DNA of 37,496 nt, from contig JAPWHL010000031.1 of NCBI GenBank assembly GCA_027214255.1, positions 1 to 37,496 of the forward strand, written 5' to 3'. Position numbers and translations under genes: made by a program. This DNA comes from Roseovarius aestuarii (lineage in GTDB: Bacteria; Pseudomonadota; Alphaproteobacteria; Rhodobacterales; Rhodobacteraceae). Shown one piece after another: positions 33,344 to 37,496 of the stretch. The notes under the pieces were generated by a model. That model was not told the origin of the DNA. It saw only the letters and a list, made by a program, of their open reading frames with translations, and made no database searches. Position 1 is the first letter of the stretch, and every line of letters begins with the position of its first letter.

Positions 33344-34678
33344 ATGTCTAAACCCGTCTTGCGCGGCGGCACTTGGTATCTAAGAAGGCGGGTTCCCAAA
33401 AGATATAAGACTGTCGAACCTCGTAGAGAGATCTGGGAAAGTCTTAAGACAGATTCTTATCGTGTAGCCATGCAAAAATCCGAAGGCGTTTGGTTAGCAT
33501 ATATAGAGGCTTGGGAAGCGAAGCTTGCTGGTAGAGATGGTGACGCCGTCCAAAAATTTCGAGCTGCACAGCAGCTAGCCAACATACGGGGTTTCCAGTT
33601 TTTGACGATCGATCAAATCAGCCGCCAACCTGTTGACGATATTTTGAATCGAGTTGAGGCCACGCGTAGCCCAGATGGTACCCCGGATGAGATCACAGCA
33701 GCGGCTTTGCTTGGCACGGTTGAAGTGCCGGAGCTACTGCTGTCTGATTTATTGGCCCATGTGGAAGATCTCGCAACCTACGACAATCGCTTCAAAAACG
33801 ATGAACAGATGCGTGTGTGGCGCTCATCTCGCAAACGCGCAGTGAACAACCTCATACAAGCAATTGGAAAAGACTTGCCTGTCATGGCAGTGGGCAAAGC
33901 CGAGGCCAGAGCCCACAAAAAATTCTTGAGTCAAAGAGTACTGAATGGGTCGATACAACCCGAAACCGCCAACAAGGATTTCAACTACCTCTCAGGAATG
34001 CTCAGCCGTTTTTATGACGATCTTGACCATGAGGCCCCCCCAAAGCCTTATGCAGGCTTGACCTTTTCTGATCGGAACACCGAGCCCACCCAAAAGCTGG
34101 AAGTTCCCGTTAATTGGATTTTGGAAAAATGGTTTGCACCCGGCGCTCTCGATTGTTTGAATGATGAGGCGCGCGATATTCTTTTGATCTCAATAGAAAC
34201 GGGATCCCGGCAAAACGAAATATTCAATCTTCCAGCTTCAGCGATCCATCTAGATGAGCCGATCCCACATCTTCTTGTTGCAAACCAAATGTCCGAGAAC
34301 CGAAGTGATCGGCGAGAAATAAAGAATATGCCATCTCGAAGACAGATCCCCTTGGTGGGCGTTGCCCTCGCCGCTGCTCGCAGACATCCCGATGGTTTCC
34401 CCCGCTACCGCAATAAGAGTGCTTATAGCAACGCGGTTAACAAAACCCTACGCAACAATAATCTGCTACCCGAAGGCATAACGATCGGTGGGGTGCGCCA
34501 CAGTTGGGAAAGCCGCATGAAAAAAGCAGGATATGCAAATGACGACCGTGGCGAGTTAATGGGCCACTCGAGGAAAAGAACTCGAGGACGCGAGGCCTAC
34601 GGTGACATCATGAGCCTAGAAGAGCGGCTGGCGATTGCACAGGAGATATCTTTGCCTGCTCCAGATCATCTTTTGTAG
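33344..34678 (+). CDS. Tyrosine recombinase/integrase with DUF6538-like N-terminus
   Basis: Site-specific recombinase expected to insert and excise the element at tRNA-Ser. It has 444 residues from ATG 33344 (GGAGG six bases upstream; a TTG at 33329 is in frame). The N-terminus SKPVLRGGTWYLRRRVPKRY is the DUF6538 pattern, followed by a SAM-like core-binding domain and the catalytic domain. Catalytic residues are Arg289 (ETGSRQNEI), Arg385 in GGVRHSW, His408 in LMGHSRK and Tyr419 in REAYGD. The usual His three residues before the second Arg is Gly382. Codon use is more AT-rich than in the core genes. Confidence 0.9.
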   Translation: MSKPVLRGGTWYLRRRVPKRYKTVEPRREIWESLKTDSYRVAMQKSEGVWLAYIEAWEAKLAGRDGDAVQKFRAAQQLANIRGFQFLTIDQISRQPVDDILNRVEATRSPDGTPDEITAAALLGTVEVPELLLSDLLAHVEDLATYDNRFKNDEQMRVWRSSRKRAVNNLIQAIGKDLPVMAVGKAEARAHKKFLSQRVLNGSIQPETANKDFNYLSGMLSRFYDDLDHEAPPKPYAGLTFSDRNTEPTQKLEVPVNWILEKWFAPGALDCLNDEARDILLISIETGSRQNEIFNLPASAIHLDEPIPHLLVANQMSENRSDRREIKNMPSRRQIPLVGVALAAARRHPDGFPRYRNKSAYSNAVNKTLRNNNLLPEGITIGGVRHSWESRMKKAGYANDDRGELMGHSRKRTRGREAYGDIMSLEERLAIAQEISLPAPDHLL

Positions 34679-34724
34679 TGCAGCAGTGAGAGCGCCGAGC
34701 CGCATACTCTGCAATAGCTGAAGT

Positions 34725-35021
34725 TCAGAGATTACCACGGAGCCGCCTTGCGCGTTCCAAGGTTTTTTGTACTTCGGCATTTGCTTTCAACTCCGCCTCA
34801 AGCTTTAAGAAGAGCGGCAAATAAGCGGTGTTCTTCTCTAGAAGAATGGCAAGTGTTGTCAAAGCGTCCTTGATACGCTGCCGCTCATCCGCCGAAGGGC
34901 AGTCTCTAATAACGGTACCATTTTCATATAACACAACATTGTCGTTCGACGGCACGCGAACGGATTGGCGCGCCTGACTTGGCTCGTCCTTCCGCAAGGA
35001 TATCGTCGGTTTTTTTGACAA
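34725..35021 (-). CDS. Small protein of unknown function
   Basis: A 98-residue protein with a TTG start at 35021 after a distant GGAG. The N-terminal third is basic and unstructured (SKKPTISLRKDEPSQARQSV). The rest is helical and charged (ERQRIKDALTTLAILLEKNT, AELKANAEVQKTLERARRLR). No membrane segment is seen. It is not recognised. Its position between integrase and mob cassette, converging on the integrase, suggests an accessory role in the element. Confidence 0.5.
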   Translation of the reverse strand: MSKKPTISLRKDEPSQARQSVRVPSNDNVVLYENGTVIRDCPSADERQRIKDALTTLAILLEKNTAYLPLFLKLEAELKANAEVQKTLERARRLRGNL

Positions 35022-35324
35022 GGCGTATCTTCTCCGGCCGCCAAAAGCCGATTAAGCCCTTGGCGTTGTTTGTCTTCTTGAATGACTGGTTTTAAAAACC
35101 GCGCTCGAGATCAATTTAAAGCACGCGGCCCAAAACAGCTTCTACAGACATGTCCGGAAAACTAACTTTCTGTGGAAAACTACCTTAATCAATTGATATA
35201 AAACAGTAAATCTTTCGGTGAAAATGAAACTTCTCTTGACCGAATGCCTGTCCGGAGAAACGCAGCTGCGCCTTTTCCTTTTGCATTGTCGTAATTTCCA
35301 AGTTTCCCGGACAAACATTTGCCC
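35022..35324. other. AT-rich gap between mob cassette and small gene
   Basis: A 303-bp stretch without a convincing gene. It is AT-rich in the middle (35161-35240) and holds the repeated TGTCCGG motif described separately. It lies downstream of the relaxase stop. It could contain a promoter for the small gene on the minus strand, or recombination or transfer sites. Nothing else is seen. Confidence 0.4.
35151..35313. repeat. Dispersed short motif TGTCCGG(r)AAAC, three copies
   Basis: TGTCCGGAAAAC (35151-35162), TGTCCGGAGAAAC (35249-35261) and, inverted, GTTTCCCGGACA (35302-35313, reading TGTCCGGGAAAC). A weaker relative TGTGGAAAAC lies at 35171-35180. The second and third copies face each other as an imperfect inverted pair 40 bp apart. 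Role unknown. Confidence 0.5.
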
Positions 35325-37226
35325 TTAAGGTGCCCAGTCCGGAGTAATTGCAGCATCCGAGATTACATGCCCAGAGAACGCATCGTAAACTTGTGTCGTC
35401 ACATTGGGCTGCTCTTCGAGCCAATCAAGTAGATTATCTCGGATCATGTCGCAGGCATCGGCAAAATCAGGTGCAAGGCACCCTACCCCATTTAGGCCAA
35501 CATCAGCGACGGGGCGTGCATCGACAAGCAGCTCGATCTTCCACGCCTCCGCATCCTTCAGCCTGACCACAACATCCTCACGAGGAAAGACCGTGCCTGC
35601 CGCGCGGCGCACAGCACGAACGAAATCGATCAATCTTGGGGCATCGGCGCCATCAAGCCCCTGACCAGACGCGACAGGTCGCCCTGCATGCGCTGTACCG
35701 TTAACATCAGGGCCTCCTGCCGTTGATCCAACCGTGTCACCTTCTCCTCGACCGACAGAATGCCGTCCTGCGTTTCCGTCCATTTTGTCAGCACCGCCGA
35801 CAAGATATGCATCTGGGTTATGAGTTCGTCCATCTGGCTGCTCAGCTCGTTGTCCGCCCTTTGTCTCAGCAGCTCTTCGATCTGATCTGAAAGTTCCTTG
35901 ATCAACCTGATCGCCAGATTCAGGTCGGCTTCCAATTTGGTTGGCTCGGTCATTAAGATTCTCCATTTTTCGGATGTGTTTTGCGAAGTCCGGAAAGGGT
36001 TTTGCCCGCAGGAGCCGGGACATCGCGGTGAGATCGAACAGATGGGTCAGCCCTGCCTTCATGTGGCTATGAATCTGCCCCAAGGCGGCGTTCAATCGAG
36101 TGGCAAGCGTCACAACTTCGGTGCGCTTTTTCTTCTTTTTGGATTTTCGGCTTCTCGCCGGCTGTGATCCGCCCGGCGGGAAGCCCGGCGCGTACGTGTT
36201 GTGATGACACGCCGGCAAGTTCAGATTGGGACGCTCGACAACGCTATCAATGTCCGGTGCTTTCAGGTCCCATGTGTCATCGCCGAATGTGGCCCGATTT
36301 TCGGCCGCCCGTTTGTGCCATGCCACGTGAAACCTCTCGGGGGCCGTTCTCAGCTCGGCTTTGCGTTCGGCAATCTCTTCGTTTGTCGCTGGGCCTGCTC
36401 CATCAACGTAGCGCCCCCGCAAGGCAACCGTGTCGCGCGCCCTCCCGGCCTCAGGGCCAACGATCAAGGACGTGGCGCTCTGTTTCAACCGCATGTAGCC
36501 GCAAGCCTCAAGAACTCCGGACAAGCCGGCCTCGAAGTCTGCAGCGGGTCCATTGCCAAGCCGCAGCAAAGACTGCGCCAAAAACAACTTGGGCTGGCTT
36601 GTATCGAACGTCACACCATGTCGCTCGGCCTCCGCGACTTCCTTGTGGAGATAGTCCGGGAGTTTGATCCGGGCGGCGCGAGATGGGCAGCGCGGGTCAG
36701 CCCAGCCAAAGTGCAAGTTCAACAGATCCTCAAATGCTTCAATATCCTTCTCGCTTCCCCGCGTAGGTGGATGGATGTTAAAGCTCCGGACGTGGCCTTT
36801 GGCGTTCCGGATCGCATGAATCACGAGGATGTTGATCTCGAGTTGTCCCGGCACATGCGTGTGCGTGCCCACGATATAGGGCAGCCTGTTATCTCTCGGA
36901 ACACCCGCAAACCCGAGTTCCAGAAACAACTCGACCGCAGCAGCCACCGCCCGACGCGCTGTCGTGCATCCGCTATTAAATGCAATTGGATCAAGGTCGG
37001 ATCCGGCGAAGGTCATCACCGCCGCGCGATACCGGTTTTGAAGGTTCAGCTCGCGGATTGCAGCAACCACCGCCGTTGGTGACCCGAGAAGAAGTTCAGG
37101 CTCGGGATTACGGACAAAGACCTCACGCCGGTTTCCGAAGGATTTCTCGATCATCGGCGAAAGCGGATATACCGTCGGATCATGGCCGTCCGCGGCTTGC
37201 TTGTGTTTTGAAAAGCCGACCCTCAT
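35325..37226 (-). CDS. ColE1 MbeA-like relaxase (HEN type)
   Basis: A protein of 633 residues. The N-terminal 220 residues follow the ColE1 MbeA plan: a candidate nicking tyrosine Tyr20 (DPTVYPLS), RYRAAVMTFAGSDLD, then GTHTHVPGQLEINILV, whose H...E-x-N fits the HEN motif of this relaxase group (one residue longer between His and Glu), then LNLHFGWADPRCPS and IKLPDYLHKE. A basic stretch SRKSKKKKKR follows near 360. Residues about 425-532 are hydrophilic and low in complexity because another gene is encoded there in a second frame. A folded C-terminal part of about 100 residues remains. The start overlaps the upstream gene by ATGA. This would nick an oriT and pilot the DNA in mobilisation. Confidence 0.7.
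   Translation of the reverse strand: MRVGFSKHKQAADGHDPTVYPLSPMIEKSFGNRREVFVRNPEPELLLGSPTAVVAAIRELNLQNRYRAAVMTFAGSDLDPIAFNSGCTTARRAVAAAVELFLELGFAGVPRDNRLPYIVGTHTHVPGQLEINILVIHAIRNAKGHVRSFNIHPPTRGSEKDIEAFEDLLNLHFGWADPRCPSRAARIKLPDYLHKEVAEAERHGVTFDTSQPKLFLAQSLLRLGNGPAADFEAGLSGVLEACGYMRLKQSATSLIVGPEAGRARDTVALRGRYVDGAGPATNEEIAERKAELRTAPERFHVAWHKRAAENRATFGDDTWDLKAPDIDSVVERPNLNLPACHHNTYAPGFPPGGSQPARSRKSKKKKKRTEVVTLATRLNAALGQIHSHMKAGLTHLFDLTAMSRLLRAKPFPDFAKHIRKMENLNDRANQIGSRPESGDQVDQGTFRSDRRAAETKGGQRAEQPDGRTHNPDAYLVGGADKMDGNAGRHSVGRGEGDTVGSTAGGPDVNGTAHAGRPVASGQGLDGADAPRLIDFVRAVRRAAGTVFPREDVVVRLKDAEAWKIELLVDARPVADVGLNGVGCLAPDFADACDMIRDNLLDWLEEQPNVTTQVYDAFSGHVISDAAITPDWAP
35630..35953 (-). CDS. Coiled-coil mobilisation protein nested in the relaxase gene (MbeB-like)
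   Basis: A 107-residue protein encoded entirely within the relaxase gene in a different frame of the same strand. It has ATG at 35953 with GGAG seven bases upstream (35964-35961). The product is a regular amphipathic helix (TKLEADLNLAIRLIKELSDQ; later VTRLDQRQEALMLTVQRMQG), much more protein-like than the relaxase frame over the same bases. In ColE1, mbeB and mbeD are nested in mbeA in the same manner, and MbeB-type proteins are helical helpers of relaxase function. Homology is not shown; the parallel is in arrangement and protein character. Confidence 0.65.
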   Translation of the reverse strand: MTEPTKLEADLNLAIRLIKELSDQIEELLRQRADNELSSQMDELITQMHILSAVLTKWTETQDGILSVEEKVTRLDQRQEALMLTVQRMQGDLSRLVRGLMAPMPQD

Positions 37227-37367
37227 GTTCCGGCCCCTTCATCGCGGTGGGCCAAGGCCGCCTCGAGCGCACTGCGGATCGCCGCCATATCTGAGATCAA
37301 AATCGCAGTGCTGGCGGAAGTCAGATCTCGGCCCTGCGGCTCCAATCTCTCGAACAATGAAGCCAGG
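37223..37367 (-). pseudogene. Mobilisation accessory gene (mbeC-like position), 5' part removed by IS
   Basis: The last 47 codons of a gene (LASLFERLEPQGRDLTSAST, then a helical end) run into the relaxase start with an ATGA overlap, as mbeC does with mbeA in ColE1. At 37368 the frame enters the IS. It stays open for 16 more codons within IS sequence to a TTG at 37417, so a 64-residue hybrid could be made. ColE1 MbeC is about 115 residues, so more than half is missing. Identity as MbeC rests on position only. Confidence 0.55.
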
Positions 37368-37496
37368 TGAGGTGCCCCTAGATTTGTAGACGGTTTGCTT
37401 GGTAATTTTGGAACCAAGTAGAGACGGATATGACCAAAGGAATACGGTTTACAGACGAGTTCAAACAGGACGCTGTGGCGCAGGTTGTTGAGCGTG
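37368..37496 (+). mobile_element. IS3-like insertion sequence, terminal fragment (right copy)
   Basis: This is the exact inverted copy of 1-129. It begins TGAGGTGCCCCTAG at 37368, just inside the truncated mobilisation gene, and runs off the right edge. Target duplications cannot be seen because the far ends of both copies are missing. Confidence 0.8.
37430..37496 (+). CDS. IS3-like transposase OrfA, N-terminal 22 residues (right copy, runs off edge)
   Basis: ATG at 37430 begins the same 22 residues (MTKGIRFTDEFKQDAVAQVV, then ER) as the left copy, reading outward to the right. The transposase gene therefore points away from the window interior at both ends. No sequence difference exists between the two visible fragments, which fits recent transposition or a single assembly repeat. 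Confidence 0.7.
   Translation, partial: MTKGIRFTDEFKQDAVAQVVER

Larger units (their letters stand above)
33180..37367. mobile_element. Putative integrative mobilisable element at tRNA-Ser, partial
   Basis: From the 3' end of tRNA-Ser the sequence changes character. It is lower in GC up to about 35300 and has an integrase, an unknown small gene and a mobilisation cassette in place of housekeeping genes. The tRNA 3' sequence is not repeated further right in this window, so the distal att site must be beyond the IS at 37368. The element lacks visible transfer genes, so it would depend on a helper. All of this beyond the gene content is inference. Confidence 0.6.

Noticed and set aside
35185..35424. 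Minus-strand open frame of 79 codons after the relaxase
   Set aside because: It overlaps the relaxase C-terminus, has no ribosome-binding site and its composition does not look like a protein.
1..37496. CRISPR arrays, rRNA genes, toxin-antitoxin pairs or known defence genes
   Set aside because: I looked on both strands and saw none; the only regular short repeats are those at 33284-33319.

Overview
The window looks like chromosome of a Rhodobacterales (Roseobacter-group) alphaproteobacterium. The evidence is moderately high GC, the gene order iscR / cysteine desulfurase / sufB / sufC / sufD / sufS, a ChpT-type phosphotransferase (CtrA pathway), an olsB-olsA pair, a Usg protein, a ribosomal protein L21 fused to a helix-hairpin-helix tail, an IscR with a single cysteine, and an Irr-type iron box. 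I cannot name the genus.

Layout. 1-129 and 37368-37496 are the same 129 bp in inverted orientation: the end of an IS3-like insertion sequence with the first 22 codons of its transposase. The window is therefore bounded by two copies of one IS, and may be a whole contig that stops at a repeat. 181-8015 carries tRNA-Arg(CCG) and the suf operon (minus strand: iscR, a group I cysteine desulfurase, sufB, sufC, sufD, two Yip1-like membrane proteins, sufS). An Irr-like palindrome lies at the divergent promoter, facing an alpha/beta hydrolase and a small helical protein. 9343-15561 carries mfd with a small membrane protein, hemB, a SYLF-domain lipoprotein and usg. 15804-18578 is gyrA with a clear terminator. 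18753-22191 (minus) holds an M32 carboxypeptidase, heme A synthase and a TrmJ-type methyltransferase. A ThiE-like protein, olsBA, a DUF3553 protein and chpT follow. 25746-31007 (minus) holds proA, proB, obgE, a GNAT acetyltransferase, rpmA and rplU. Two tandem DUF2059 proteins end the core region.

33108-37367 is an accessory region. It starts at tRNA-Ser(CGA), followed by three 12-bp direct repeats and a tyrosine recombinase reading away from the tRNA. Beyond it lies a mobilisation cassette on the minus strand. Its 633-residue relaxase has the E-x-N core of ColE1 MbeA-type (HEN) relaxases, an upstream accessory gene joined by an ATGA overlap, and a coiled-coil gene with its own ribosome-binding site nested inside the relaxase gene in another frame. 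That is the layout of ColE1 mbeC-mbeA-mbeB. I read it as an integrative mobilisable element whose first mob gene was cut by the bounding IS; the far att site and any oriT upstream are outside the window.

A second theme is a dispersed repeat (9211-9334, 15208-15280, 22256-22285). It has a common core (GGGATATTT..GCCAGAAGAT) and, in two copies, the same pair of hairpins, in intergenic spaces. It resembles a REP/BIME-type family.
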